Below, one piece after another: positions 34,901-47,616 of a stretch of 64,000 nt of DNA. Made by a program: the position numbers and the translations under genes. The stretch lies in the NCBI RefSeq assembly GCF_041381155.1, contig NC_091139.1, forward strand, positions 11,455,905 through 11,519,904, given 5' to 3'. This stretch comes from Argopecten irradians. Lineage: Eukaryota > Mollusca > Bivalvia > Pectinida > Pectinidae. Position 1 is the first letter of the stretch. Each line of letters opens with the position of its first letter. Below the pieces are notes generated by a model. That model was not told where the DNA came from and ran no database searches. It saw nothing but the letters and a program-made list of their open reading frames with translations.

Positions 34901-37900
34901 AACAAGATGGCCGCCAGGCGGCCATCTTGGATTTTGATAGTTAAGGTTTGATATCCCTATTTCTCAAAAAGTACTGAATGGATCTCAAATTTCATATGTA
35001 GGTTCCCCTAGGGCCCTAGTTGTGCATATTGCATTTTCGGACAATCGGTGAACAAGATGGCAGCCAGGCCGCCATCTTGGATTTTGATAGTTAAAGTTTG
35101 TTATCGCTATTTCTCAGATAGTACTGAAGGGATCTCAAATTTCATATGTAGGTTCCCCCAGGGACCTTGTGGTGCATATTGCATTTTGGGACCGATCGGT
35201 CAACAAGATGGCCGCCAGGCAGCCATCTTGGATTTTGTTATTCAAAGTTTGTTATCGCTATTTCTCAGAAAGTACTGAAGGGATCTGTCTCAAATTCATA
35301 TGTAGGTTCCCCTAGGGCCCTATTGTGCATATTGTGATTTCGATCAGTCAACAAGATTGCTGCCAGGCAGCCATCTTGGATTTTGATATTCAAAGTTTGT
35401 TATCGCTATTTCTCAGAAAGTATTGAATGGATCTTTCTCAAATTCACATGTAGGTTCCCCTAGGGCCCTGTTGTGCATATAGTGATTTGGGACCGATTGA
35501 TCAACAAGATGGCCGCCTAGGAGTCATCTTGGATTTTGATAGTTGAAGTTTGTTACCGCTATTTCTCAAAAGGTACTGAAGCGATCTGTCTCAAATTTTA
35601 TATGTAGTATGTTTGAAAAAGTTTAAAAAGTAGAGAAAAGATCCATCTTTCCTTTGTCAGATATAGATCATTCTTTGGTGGGCGCCAAGATCCCTCTGGG
35701 ATCTCTTGTAATTCATGTTTCATACAATGGTCTATAGATCTATAGATGTGTTATCACATTATTCATACACTTTCACAATTTTTATTTTTATGCCTGTGAA
35801 CATCATCATATGTTTTTGCATATTCTGATTTCATTTCACTGCAGTTTGCACTGTATGCACCGTTTTTAAAAAAAGTAGACATTTCTCAGTAGGTGCGCAT
35901 GTTGTTGATAGAAATCCAGTGGCTAGAGGCCTAAATAACATGTATTCTGATTTGATACAGGAAATTGAAAGAAATTATATGTTAATGATGAGAACACGAC
36001 AGAGAGCGATGGAGGCTGATACGAAAGAAGATTTGGTAAGAAGATGGCTTCTGTTATTACAAAAAAAAGACTTTGTTTTGGTTTTGTATATATATGAATA
36101 GCTTTGAAGTAATAGTATATTAATGTTTTGTACATTTGTAATTTGACAAGAGATTGATTTTTTATCTGTGATAAACCTATGTAAAAAAAAGTTTGATCAA
36201 TTATATAAGAGCGAAATTTTAAAGGCTCTCTATCTATCCAAAACAGATTTTGATTTTAAAAATGGGAATGTTAAACGAGATTGATAATTTTATAGAGTCG
36301 CAAAATTTATAAGCTTATTGTTAATACTACATTTATCATCGCCTTCTGAACAATGTAAATTTAATGTTAATTTTCATAACGCGGGTCGTATTATGTTTCC
36401 CATCATCATCCTAATTACCACAGATTAGTTGACTATCACTGTAAAAACGGCAACATAAATCTTCACTGTTAAGGTTAATTACAAATTACACAGGAAATCT
36501 CGCATTTGTTTGGTGTTATAACCTCATATATAGGAAATATATATACAGAATTGTTCAGCCTTTATTTTTAATTCTACTTCACAAATTTAACATAGACAGT
36601 GTAAAGAAGGTTTATGTTATTTATCTTTGTTGTCCTTGATCTGTCGTATGAATCTTCCCTTCACCAAAGCATGCTACTGGATTAAATAAATATCAAGCTT
36701 ATTGTCTAAAGTCATCAAAGTACTTTAATTTGACATCAAAACTACTACCCTAAAACTACTAATACTAAAATGTTTAACTTTTTCCATTTTTTTTTTTTCA
36801 TTTTTTTTTTTTTTTTGTAACAGGAAAAACAGTCATCAGGAACAGATAGTGCAATCTCCACCAATCTCAACTCCTCCAAATTAAGTCAAAAAGGTGAGGT
36901 GAAAATGTTAAAATTGGATTATTTCCCAAGATCAAGCTGGTGTGGATATTCAAACAAACAAAACCTGAGGTGTATTTGTTGACTGTGATATTATTGAACT
37001 CATTCCGTACTTTATTGTATTCTTTCCGGATTACATTCCATAAGTAGTTATTAGTCTAAACCCATCAACCCAGGTTAGTGTAATTATTTCAACTTGCTTA
37101 TAAAATCATTTTATATTTATTATTGAAGACCTGCATCAAAACCTAATTTTTATATTGCGATCTGTAGCAAAGGTGCAACAAACCGACATTTTGTTATGAT
37201 GTTTTAACATCTGTTTGATTTATGTTGTTCCATAAAAAAATATACATGGCCAAAATAAATATTTATTTAGCATCCAGCAAGTTTTGAACTTGAAATACTT
37301 TTCATATATCACAGCATTGAAAATTTGATTATAAAAGATTCATTGTGAAGAAATAATGTCTATATCAAGTGTCACCTAGTCAGAAACAGGGAAGAGGGAG
37401 GGTAAAATCCAATCAAATCTAGTTGACCATGGGGAAAATAGAGATGGTTGACAATAGTGCAGAAATAGTTAACAGTGCTAGGAACAGTCCATTATCAAGT
37501 TTTAGTATTATTGACAAAAAATTAATGAAAAATTTCAGCTTGTGTTTTACACATGTACCCTTGATTGAAAGTCAAGGTCTTTCATATGAACAAATTTAGT
37601 AGTCAGTAGTGTCAGCTTGCGAATCCACATGAACGACATCGCCCATCTCCCCTTGGTCACTCTGGCTGCTTGCGAATGGCAAAATATCCAATATCTGGGC
37701 CTCTTTTGTTTTTGAGAAGTCTTATTAAGTAACATTGTACAGAGCTGAACTACAAATACCATCAGTTTACTAATACTTAACCACAAAATGAATTTGATAT
37801 TTGACTTTGGTGTGGCTATCACACACATTATATCCGAAATATATATAAACTGCCCTCCAATAGTTTTTGTTACACATGCATTTTTACAAATACATGTATA

Positions 37901-38526
37901 CATACGGTACAGAAATATGTAAACCTTATTATTACAGGCATCAGTATATACATTTGTATATTTATTTATCAACTTTTTTACTCTCTCTAACTCATTAATT
38001 ACATTTTTGAGAATTTTCTTAGAGACACATTGTCAGCGAATTTTAACATATTTGTAACATAACTTTTGGAGGGCAGGTTATTTAATTATATATATATATA
38101 GAAAAAGCAAAACTTAAACAAATTTGCGATCGATCTCTAACGTTTTCCCAACTGTCGCTGTACTTCAGAAGATGTATATATTGAATAAACAAATATTAAT
38201 TAATATATATATATTGGATGGGGATGTGGGATGGGGCGCAGTGGTAGAAGGCGCAGGTATGTTTGGCTAGACGATTGGGTGCCGTAGACCGTGAGTTCGA
38301 AGCCTGTATAGGGCAAGAGTCAATAAATTGTCATGCTTTGTTAAATTGTGTTTCTTTGATATTCAATATATATACACATTTTATGTATTTCTCGTCATAC
38401 ATTAGACTGTGTTCTGTCTTTTCAGTACCACATCCTGATTTTGAAGATATGGAAATGACATCTGGGGCTAATAGAAACTTTGACTACAGAGATAAGGAAA
38501 AGCCCATTGACAGGACAGTATCTTGA
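31924..38526 (+). CDS. NDUFAF2: NDUFAF2, mitochondrial complex I assembly factor 2, 6 exons
   Basis: Exons 31924-32035, 32967-33062, 34128-34168, 35961-36035, 36824-36893 and 38426-38526 join in frame (phases 1, 1, 0, 0, 1) to give 164 residues; human NDUFAF2 (mimitin, B17.2L) has 169. The N terminus MQAIARIFRNLRNSVAFSKS is basic and amphipathic, a likely mitochondrial presequence. DHLGNKYYERV and EIPNEWNAWLRNSRDHPPT are the hallmark NDUFA12-like blocks. The C-terminal third is Ser-rich and poorly conserved. The family acts as a chaperone in late assembly of respiratory complex I in the matrix. Introns 2 and 3 carry mobile elements. Poly(A) signals AATAAA follow at about 38967 and 39033. Confidence 0.95.
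33581..33892. mobile_element. MITE family A copy 4, in NDUFAF2 intron 2
   Basis: Left end CATCCTCGATACTCCAGGGG and acgatctctacacccctgac. The right end has the inverted form, agagattgtaagtgatcaga then acccctggagtatcaaagg. The middle contains tgatcaatcacaggcc and acttcaaaggcacacagtc. It is about 310 bases long without coding capacity. Confidence 0.85.
34278..35711. mobile_element. Element built of about 8 tandem 150-bp units, in NDUFAF2 intron 3
   Basis: The left end is a small hairpin (tagcctaccatcatcagatg then gtgggcta) followed by a gtccgtcgtccgtccgt stretch. The right end is ggtgggcgccaagatccctc. Between them the word aacaagatggccgccaggca, followed by gccatctt, recurs near 34469, 34746, 34902, 35051, 35201, 35350 and 35502, with a degenerate unit near 34600, a step of about 150 bases. 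Each unit also has agtttgttatcgctatttct and taggttcccc. No coding frame is credible. Confidence 0.85.
38224..38317 (+). repeat. tRNA-like sequence, probably SINE head
   Basis: Plus-strand A-box-like ggcgcagtggtag and B-box-like gagttcgaagcc are spaced about 55 bases apart. Stem pairing is poor and no anticodon arm can be drawn. It lies in the last intron of NDUFAF2. It resembles tRNA-derived SINE heads seen in molluscs, which is an inference. Confidence 0.5.
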
Positions 38527-39713
38527 CACAAAAATCTCTGATACTTGAAAATCTGAATGTACATGAAATTTAATGTTGTTCCGAGGCTGTCAAACTAAAC
38601 GTCATTTTGAAATCTTGAATGTTGAGAAAACATTATTTAATTAAATGAATTAGACAGGTAATCATCTATGAACAGTTATTTTCATATTGATTAACTAAAT
38701 TAATTTGAGTCAGTTAAAAATATTCAAGTACCTGGTATTGTATAACTGTGTTGAAAGCAAGATATTGATGGAATTCTTTCTGTGGTTTAGGTGACTTATG
38801 TGAAGTTGTCTTCAATTTTAGTCTTCAGTCATTTAATTGCTATCAATACAATGTACATCAGTCATTCACCACAAAGAAATTCAAACTCATTTGTTAACTT
38901 GACAATGAAATGAACCTGATGATATTCTATTCTGTAGTACAGATTATTCACCACACTATATACATCAATAAAATTGTAAATATTTTTGATGTTATTAGAT
39001 GATCTGGAAATATTGAATTGTTTTTGAAAAACATGAATAAATTCTGTGATATTTTACTTTGTTTTATTTATTTCTTGAAGCAGTAAGATTTGAATAAATT
39101 GAATGTATTTACACATTGAAGAAAGTGATTCTCAAATTCTCAGAGCAAGAGCAAGCCATTAATAATTCATCATTTAGGTACATACAGTTTATTCTGATGT
39201 CATTTTCTTACAAGAATGTTTTGACATCAACTTCAAAGAACTAGTAAAACATGGATTTTAGGAACATCTTATTTTGATGATCAATTTCTATTTACTACAT
39301 ATATATGGTAATGTATTACCACTTGGCGTTAAGTTTTAAAAATACAAAATCACTGACAGACATGAAACATTATAATACGTATTTAGCACAACGTCATTGT
39401 GATCAATTAAAATTTACTTTCCTTTGTTTTATTACATTAGTGACAATTCTAAGTTCAGTAAAAAAATAACGAGGTGATCTGATCACATGTACTTTAGAGT
39501 AGTGAAAGGAAGGGAGGTAACTCCGATAGATCGGACTAGTACTACCATCAGGTATATAATTCGGCTAGAGCAGAAGTGTTATACTCGTTTGACATTACAT
39601 GTTGACATATATAAAATTTAAACAACCAGTACTAGTAAGAGTAGTTGGTATTTTAATTGTCCAACAATACACTTATATTGTGCCCTATTTTGTTTTGTGG
39701 TTATGTGACAGAA
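38527..39713. other. NDUFAF2 3-prime UTR and intergenic sequence
   Basis: Holds the NDUFAF2 3-prime UTR with AATAAA near 38967 and 39033. Near 39498 the words gtgaaaggaagggaggtaac match 21950, so part is repeat-derived. At 39660-39712 the sequence resembles 40203-40253, inside the next element. Confidence 0.5.
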
Positions 39714-40278
39714 TTAAAGGGACAATTCAGGCTAAAAGAACATTAAAATTTGTACATATATCGGAAACAAACCAGTTCTAATGGAAGTTAGATCAGTTGG
39801 TTTTACTGTAATATGCCAGAAAAGCCCATGGTGGTGAAATGCGTGTGGAGTGTTCAAACTCGCTCGCTGTCCGCCATTACACATTGTGGTCGAACTTCTT
39901 GTATGCCGAACCCTGTCCCTTGCTCGTAGAGTACTAGAACTGCTCAAATCGCTCTGACAATAGTGTGTTTACCTTATTAGGTGAATTGGCTCGTCTAAAA
40001 AAATCATTTTATCACCTCCTCAGTGGTTATGTAGTTCATATGTTAAACGTGCCTGACGTTGGCTCGGGTATGGGTACAGCGTCCATATTGTACCTGCTGA
40101 ATCGTATTGATCAACGATTTATAATTACAACGGTATAGATTAAAATACTAAACAATGACGTGGAATTTGTCAACATTTTATGTTATATGTTTCATAAGAA
40201 ATGTAGAACAATACATTTATGCCATATTTTGCTTCTTGGTTATGTAAAAGAATTAGCCTGAGTGAATTGTCCCTTTAA
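39714..40278. mobile_element. Non-autonomous element with TTAA target duplication
   Basis: TTAA at 39714-39717 followed by AGGGACAATTCA, and at the right end TGAATTGTCCCT followed by TTAA at 40275-40278. The 12-base inverted ends are perfect. A TTAA duplication is the mark of piggyBac-type insertion, but the end sequence alone does not prove that family. A further ttgtccctttaa lies just outside at 40290. The interior has no gene. Confidence 0.75.
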
Positions 40279-40749
40279 CCTGACTATAAATTGTCCCTTT
40301 AATGTCCATATATTACAGTATTCAAACACACAGACACTTGTACTACAATATTGCGTAGTAAACATGATTTATTATAAATTAATTTAAGATGACACCAACA
40401 TGTCGACAATATTGATCATACATTAAAGATAGGACATATGCATGAATAATGGTTTATACTCTTTAATTACAAAAGTGGTAAATATATTAATAATTTAATA
40501 CAGGAATAAGTTTTTAAAACCCATGATTTATAAAAGATGAATTATATCTAATCATAGTCATACATATCTATCATTATATATTTGCATGCATTCAAAGCAT
40601 TCGAACTCTTCCATTCAAAATCAAACACTCTGAAATTCTTTCATTCAACTTAGGAATGAGAAGCAAAAAAAAAATAATTCCGCTTCAAATGGTGTCTATG
40701 AAGACTTTTAGAAGTCATTTTGTTATAAAATGCAGGAAATGTGACACAA
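40279..40749. other. Likely SMIM15 3-prime UTR
   Basis: AT-rich sequence downstream of the SMIM15 stop on the minus strand, separating it from the TTAA element. No other feature was recognised. Confidence 0.4.
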
Positions 40750-40971
40750 TCAGTCTGCTTTCTGTTGCTTTTTCTTTATAGCTGCCTCTCGTTTAGCTTT
40801 CTTTTTCTTTTCTTTTTCCTTGGCCTCAATTTCCTGAGCAAGTTTCCATGCAAGGATTGCACTGATGAAGAAGAAAGGTGATAAACATAGAAGAATAGTG
40901 AAGACAAATTCCCATGGGCTAGTGGCTGCCCATTTTAAGATGTATTCTAACCATTCTCTCCAGTCAAACAT
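40750..40971 (-). CDS. SMIM15: SMIM15, small integral membrane protein 15
   Basis: Single coding exon, 73 residues; the human protein has 74. It starts MFDWREWLEYILKWAA (human form MFDIKAWAEYVVEWAA). One hydrophobic segment (about residues 20-42, FVFTILLCLSPFFFISAILA) should cross a membrane, then WKLAQEIEA leads into a Lys/Glu/Ala-rich charged tail that likely forms a helix. The family is conserved in animals and its function is unknown. It is tail to tail with NDUFAF2, as in human. An acceptor-like site on the minus strand (ttttattgcag before 41077) suggests a 5-prime UTR intron. Confidence 0.93.
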   Translation of the reverse strand: MFDWREWLEYILKWAATSPWEFVFTILLCLSPFFFISAILAWKLAQEIEAKEKEKKKKAKREAAIKKKQQKAD

Positions 40972-42340
40972 GATTGTCTAGTTGAAATGTATACTTGTCC
41001 AGTTTACCACTCAGCTCGGAACACAGCCAACTCTTTTCTGATATTGGATATTTCTTGGTAATTTTTCTGTCCAGTATCTGCAATAAAATCATGTGGTGTT
41101 ATTCAATTTATTGTAATATATAAACAAATTGTACATACATGTATGTGCTAGCAGATAGAAATCATCAAATCTATATATGTATTAACAAATGTATACTTAT
41201 GATTTGTTACAAATACTCAAATATACTAATATACTCAAACATTTACCTGCATACATTTGCATGTGCATACAATGTACATATATATATATACACGAGACAC
41301 TTTTGATCATTACGTCGTGTCTAACCAGAAGTTTCTCAATATCAGAAACATATATAACATAGAGATTGGAAACTCCTTCTTTGTCTTTGTTGACAGGCAG
41401 AGGGACCTCCGGTTTATAGGCATTTTGTCTTGGCCAACTTCTTGTAAGTGAATTCTTTTAAACCATGATATTTTTGCATCAACACAAAGTTTAAACATTA
41501 TATGATGGTTTGATGTGATCAGTTTTCCCGATTGATGTTATTTAATATGATTTTTGAAGCACGAAAATAAGCAATTTTACCTGTTTTTTCGAAAATCAGG
41601 CATTCAATACCAGAAGTGCGTATTGTTTTATTAATAAATAAGTTAAAACGTTATTTTTTTATTCTATCCAAAATCGTTCTCAAACCATCTGAAAATTACT
41701 GAAATTTTACAACATATCAAAAGTTATTCTTTTTTATTCAACGACTTAAGAGTTTATCCTAAAAAAAAACGAAGCACATACAGAGGTACATCTGCCGAAT
41801 GTAAAATTGGAGGAGTTGCCAATCTCTATGTATAGGCCTACTATATATGTTTCTGTCAATATCTACGTGAGAATATTATTGGATTAGTACATTGTACACA
41901 TCAGTAAGTTACATATCTACATCATATAGCGGGATTACAATGTGACGTGTCCAATGTACAAGTTTCTGTGAGAAATAATCTTAGATTTCTAATGAAACCT
42001 ACCTCTTTGCTTTTACAAAATAAACCTGAAATATGGCAAAATGCACAAAGAAGAACAATTACAACATAACTTAAGACCCATGGAGTATCACAAATACAGC
42101 CTATTAGCACTGCATCGCACACGCAGTTGTTTTATGCAATTCGGTCCGGCCTCCTTGAAACGGAAGTAAATTTTGACTAAGGGATATAATTCATATCCCT
42201 TCCACGGTCTCCTCATTCAGAGTTGTCGTTCTTCTACACACAGGACCATAGTAACTGGATCCCCGCCTCAGTTAACCGTCCCTTGCGTACGGCTTCACCT
42301 GAGTGAGCGAGCGCAGCCTGGCGGAAGAGTAGAGAACTAA
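40972..42340. other. SMIM15 5-prime UTR exon, intron and possible promoter
   Basis: 40972-41077 fits a leader exon with an upstream acceptor on the minus strand. A donor-like gagGTAGGT on that strand near 42003 could close a first exon. The DNA at about 42120-42340 is richer in GC and CG pairs than its surroundings, as expected of a promoter. These assignments are inferred. Confidence 0.35.
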
Positions 42341-42888
42341 GGGAAGGTGAACCAGTCTAACCATGGACCTGGCAACGAACATTTTTAACCAACAGTATTG
42401 TATGTACATCAAGGAAATTTAAAAAGTTGTGACAAGGATTCGTGACTGTCTCTTTACATTACTAAACACCAACGCGAGACGCCTATGAACCAGGGAATAA
42501 AAACCGTTTTTCTCAACAAATACTTGTCTTATCGAGTCAAACGAAACACCATTGTAAAGTTTATTAAATTTCACGACGTATATTACTTGCTTTAAAGACG
42601 GAATATTTAGAGGATATGTCTTAAATTTCGTTCAAAAAGATCGACAGCTCATGAAAATGACGGCCCCGCTTCAGAAAGTAAGACGGTAACCCTCGCACCC
42701 GCAAGCTACATCAAAGGCTGCGCCGGCGGATATCAAAGGAAAATCGGTCGTCGCCCAACTGTCACGGTCAGTGCACAAACACAAAAGCGCCAGCCTTGGA
42801 CTTCCCCCAAAAGCCAGTGAGTGACTTAACGCTTCCAATATACGTCCCTTGATGTACATACAATATATTATTATAGTATAATTCAATG
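42341..42888. other. Unassigned region, partly CG-rich
   Basis: Contains a short plus-strand start (MDLATNIFNQQY near 42363) ending in a donor-like gtatgt, and a CG-rich stretch at 42660-42840. Neither could be tied to a known protein. Confidence 0.25.
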
Positions 42889-43250
42889 TTGCTTGTTACG
42901 AGCATTTCCATTGGCTTAAAAATTTACTTTATCAGCCCATAAAGAAAAAAATAGCGTCGCCGTTCTGTAACGTCGCTTCTGATTGGCTGAAATGACGGCG
43001 TAATAATTTCATAGACAAAAGAGTCCCAAAATGAATTTTAAATGTTTGAAGAGATGATCTTTTAGTAAAGTGAATTATAAGGATTAATTTGAATAGATTT
43101 TTATGTTATGGAGATATAACACAAAAATCTGAGTGTACTCTCATCATAAACCGCTTCCGCGGGTTTATTTTAAGTCCACTGAGATAAATTTGTGTTTATA
43201 TCTTCATAACATAAAAAATCATATTCAAGTATAATCCTTAAGATAAAATC
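42889..43250. mobile_element. Hairpin-bearing non-autonomous element, copy 1
   Basis: Shares ttggcttaaaaattta, ctttatcagccca, gcgtcgcc and cgcttctgattgg with 57437-57535. The right part is an inverted repeat (tttatgttatggagatataa paired with ttatatcttcataacataaa) around cataaaccgcttccgcggg. It has no coding capacity. Confidence 0.7.
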
Positions 43251-44949
43251 TGAGAAGGATTCCGTAGAGAAAAATTCAACAAGGCGGATTATGGTTAAAA
43301 GTAAGATGAGTACCACACGATGTTTTATCATGATATTTTTTTTTTACCTTTCAAAGATACACGGTCAAGACACCTCCCAAAGGAGATTCGTGGATGAACA
43401 CCACAGTATATGGGTATTGTTATAACAACCCACTAAGCCGTAGATTTTGTGATTTTGGCTTGGTTTTTGAGGTAACCATTAGAGACGAGACGACATTTTC
43501 AATAGTAGGACAGGAGCAGATGTCCTACCAAGACTTTTTAATTCGTGAATTTTCCCGATTTCATCAAGCCATATCTTCGTCAATACTTGGCCCAATTAGT
43601 TCAACGAGCGACTACCCCCATCCGCACGCACAGAACAGTATGGGAAAAATAAATATTTATTTCTCTTTAATATAAGATATGCCGACAAAGTAGTATTAGA
43701 GCGGCCCAGTTAATTAAAATCATCAACGATTTATTGAAAAAAAAATAGATATGTTTTTCTCGACCGCCGAGATTTCATTAAACCCTTGATAATAAAATAT
43801 ATATTTTAACGTTACACTGATAGTTTAAAGAAATCGTGTCTGGGTCCCTGTGCTGCGGAAATCAAAATGAATACTTGAGTAAGAAAATTTGATTAATATT
43901 TTAATTTAAAGCATAGAATAATCCAAGACTCTATAATTGATTAAATGCGAACACAATTTTGGCCTGGGGTGAGAAATATACACGGAATGAAAAAGACTTT
44001 AAGATTATAATTAGTACACAGGATATTGGTCATACCCAACATCCCGGACCTCCCACCTATCAAAAGATAAAATGAATAAAGAGAATTGATTTTCGATAAA
44101 AAGCAAAAACAAAACCAAAGCTACAACCTCACATCACGGTAACAAAGACATGACGCAACCCATCATCAACCTTACAATGAAATGTGTCAAATCTGCTGAC
44201 AACAACAAATCGACATAAATTAGGCCACACAATGGTAAATTCTGGTAAGAAAAAGAATATTTATTCCCCTTAGGCGAGACAAGAAATACGATACTCAAAA
44301 TAATATTTAAAGTCATGGTAACACAAAATTATCAGTGTCCAGATTTGCAAATAATTGTAAATAGATAATCTAACATTTTAGTACCATATGCATTGGAGGC
44401 AAGTTAGAAAACACATCGCTAATTCAGAGATTTAAACAGAGATTTAAATAGTAAAAATATATCTACGTCTCTAGGTAATTATGTAATTATGAATATTCAT
44501 TCATGTACATTATAACCCATTACACTGCAAGAAAAGAGGCGATTAATTGACAATTATTACAATTATTTGACAACACTCTGTTAACACTTTGGAATTGATA
44601 TCTTGCGTAATTTGTTGTTTTATTATACGTTTTCTGGTAGTGCGAGCCGTGAGGCATGGCTTCGTGAAGTCCAGGCACAGATCATCAAAATACACGGAGT
44701 TTATTTCAGTCATCGAATTCCTCATTTAATCCTATACATTTATTCAAACTTAATTTGAACAAAACGTATTACTATAAGCCGTATTTTTCGTTCACTGCGT
44801 ATAAAATACTTATTTATTTCATGACATGGCCTATCTTAAACGTTAATTCAGAGACATGCAATTTCTAATGATTAACATTGAGAATTAAACTTGAATAATC
44901 ATTAATGGTCCAATTGTTTAATATTTTTGTTTTCTTTTTAATTTTGTAG
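43251..44949. other. Unassigned AT-rich region
   Basis: About 1.7 kb. A plus-strand open stretch at 43394-43675 has no recognisable motif and no good splice context. If the terminal exon at 44950 is real, upstream exons of that gene should lie here, but I could not identify them. Confidence 0.3.
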
Positions 44950-45032
44950 AGCTTCCTTCTACTCCATACATGACAAATCTGATGATGAGGACTAGTACTC
45001 AGGGGGCCTTTTCGATTATGCGGTTTGACTGA
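44950..45032 (+). CDS. Candidate terminal exon of an unidentified gene
   Basis: A good acceptor (T-rich tract then ttttgtag) precedes a frame reading LPSTPYMTNLMMRTSTQGAF then SIMRFD and stop, with an expected phase 1 join. The stretch is short but has a protein-like mix of residues, including a TP motif that could be phosphorylated. A plausible 3-prime UTR follows, with AATAAA near 45603. I do not recognise the family and could not find the upstream exons, so this is a candidate only. Confidence 0.35.
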
Positions 45033-47616
45033 ATGGACCTAGTTGTTCGTTTATTAATTAAATACGGACCTGGTGATTTTATATTGTTTTCGAACGAGCC
45101 TTGACAAAGCCCTCACAGGCCTGTATCAAAAAATGCAGGTCCGTCAGGATTTATACTTTAAATAATGACTTTAACCAACGGTCGAACCGGTTGTTCCGAA
45201 TAAAACGAAAACGGCCCTGATGTCCAGCGCTAGCTTCACTTATGAACACCTCACAACCAGCCTTATTTTATCGTGTGTCAGTGATTTAGTATATGTGTGA
45301 CAAATTTCCTAGGTTATATATACACATACTTTTATCAAAGAACTCTTTTTGAAGTCAATTACAATTGTTGTCAACTACTTAATTTGGACATGCAACTTTG
45401 TTACACTTTTTTATATATATATTTTTTTTAATTTCAATTTATTAACTTCTTGATATCATGGATGAAAGTGTGTATTTTTTTTAATATTGATATATAACTT
45501 GTAATGTCTGAGAGATGTGTGTAGGTATGTCTACTGAGTGCATGGTGAGATTACAGGGGCTGTATATGTGGATACATTGTTTTCAACATTTACTTGTTGT
45601 TAAATAAATTCTAATTTAATTGAAATAATTTTTGTTTCTTCTCTTTTCATTCTGTAAATCCATTTAAGCTCATGGATAGAACTAAGTTCTGAAACAAAAA
45701 TGGTAAACACATGATCACTTAAAGACAAATTGTGGCAATTTATAATACTTATTTGGTGAATGTTACTTAATGAGAGACTGAATGGACTTTGTAAATGACA
45801 ACACACATTGCAAAGACAAATATATGGAAGATGTTCCTTGAAGTAAGACTTAAGGAATCAGCAGAGAATACAGAGACAAATACAGAACTGAAACAAAGCA
45901 GATATTATGGCATCCTGTACATGTTAATCCAAATAAAAATTAAATGAATACTTATCAAAACAGTCAACATTTTCTTTCTATGTCTCAGACATTTTGGAGA
46001 ATTCACAAAACACTCCCAAAGTCTACTTGATGCCATAATATAGGTAATGATATTATAATCATTGATGACTATATGATGCAATGATATACATATTGTACAG
46101 TTGTTTCTGATATTAGCTGTATGTCGTATATAAAATGCCCTAAATGTTTTTATGTCGCGAAAAAATGCCCTATTTTTTGCCCAGAGCCCTGCCCTTTTCA
46201 AATCCTAACTGGAACACTGTTTGTGATTTATTTGTCATCTAATTGTGAAGTTTAAGTAATAGTTTACTTAAATATGCAAGTATACTTCAAGAATAAATCA
46301 CATATTATTATATTTCAAGTTTAATCTTTCAGTAAACGTCGGAGTTTACTTGCATATATCAACTGAATTTTATACGAAATTAAAGATGGGAGTTTAATTC
46401 CCCTCTTAATCACAATATACTTAATTAAGCTGAAGTGAACAAATCTGTTATGCAGCTTCAAAGACCATGTGGCTTAATACCATTAATGGAATGTGGATTT
46501 TGTAAAAGGACAAAATGTATGTAAAACACTTGGTTTAACACGTTTTATGTAAACGCAAGTTGTACGTCTGTTCCACATACATGTACTATAAGGCTACCTT
46601 CCAATCAAAACTTTGCTTTCTCTTCAATGCCAAACCTATTCAGCCCTCTAAGATCCAAAATAAGGTGATTTTTGGACACACAATTCTGAGTGGGTCACCT
46701 AGATAGCTTCAGAAACAAAATCCGAAAGCTGGATTGCCGACTATCATTTTGAGAAAAACTCTTTGGAAGTCTACAAATAAAAGGATAACATGACTACTTT
46801 CTATTATATTAAGTATATGGCTGTTAGCCTCAATATTCAATATTCGTCTAAAAATGTACATGTTATTGAAGCGACCATTACGAGAAATTGTCTGTGAACT
46901 TTGTTAATTTATCTTCAAATTCGAAAATATTTTTGGTGTACATTAGTTCATCCATTGATATCATTAAACTGGTCGTCAGAATAAGCCAAAAAAAGAACTT
47001 CTCAGAAACATAGCCACTTTGTGTATTTTCTTCCGACAATGCTGTTTTTCGGTGTCAATTTCCAGCAGTGACCGTTGTCGTTGGAGGCGACGGGATCTGA
47101 GAATTAAGTGTACAGTGTATGTTTTAAGATATAGATCAGAAATTGGTAAGATAATATTCTACATACAAATGTAGTAAGATGTACACCAACACAATTGGCA
47201 CTTTGAATTGGTGGGTCCAAATGATATATATTACACAGTATTACTAAAATTATCAGACCTCCCTATGGTTTGAGGGGACCTATGAAACGTCCTGATGTTT
47301 GTAAGGACGAAAAGAATCGTCCGTCTGTGCTGGTGGGTGCGGTGTTGATCCCCTTCCTTTCCCAGAATATCTCCCAATAAAGGACACGTAACCATAATTA
47401 TGAGGCCTCCGCTCGCTGAGATATTTTATCATAACGTCAGACTGACAATGTATTGAATCTTCAGCTTTGTAATTCCTTTTATCCTTTTGTCAGATTGATA
47501 TATTTTAACACTTCATTTAAAGCTGGTAAGACATTGTATCATTTTTTTCTCAATTTTCCGTTTTAGATGCCTTCAAAATATTGAAGATGCGAAGAGAAAC
47601 AACTTTATTGGTATGG
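45033..47616. other. Unassigned intergenic region
   Basis: After the possible 3-prime UTR (to about 45625), roughly 2 kb of AT-rich DNA with no supported gene. The segment 46280-46360 contains short inverted words around tttactt. Nothing else was recognised. Confidence 0.35.

Noticed and set aside
37547-37972. A 141-codon minus-strand frame in the last NDUFAF2 intron
   Set aside because: No family resemblance; it lies in an intron and has no supporting signals.
42671-42886. A 71-codon minus-strand frame in CG-rich DNA
   Set aside because: Likely a by-product of higher GC content near a possible promoter; no motif recognised.
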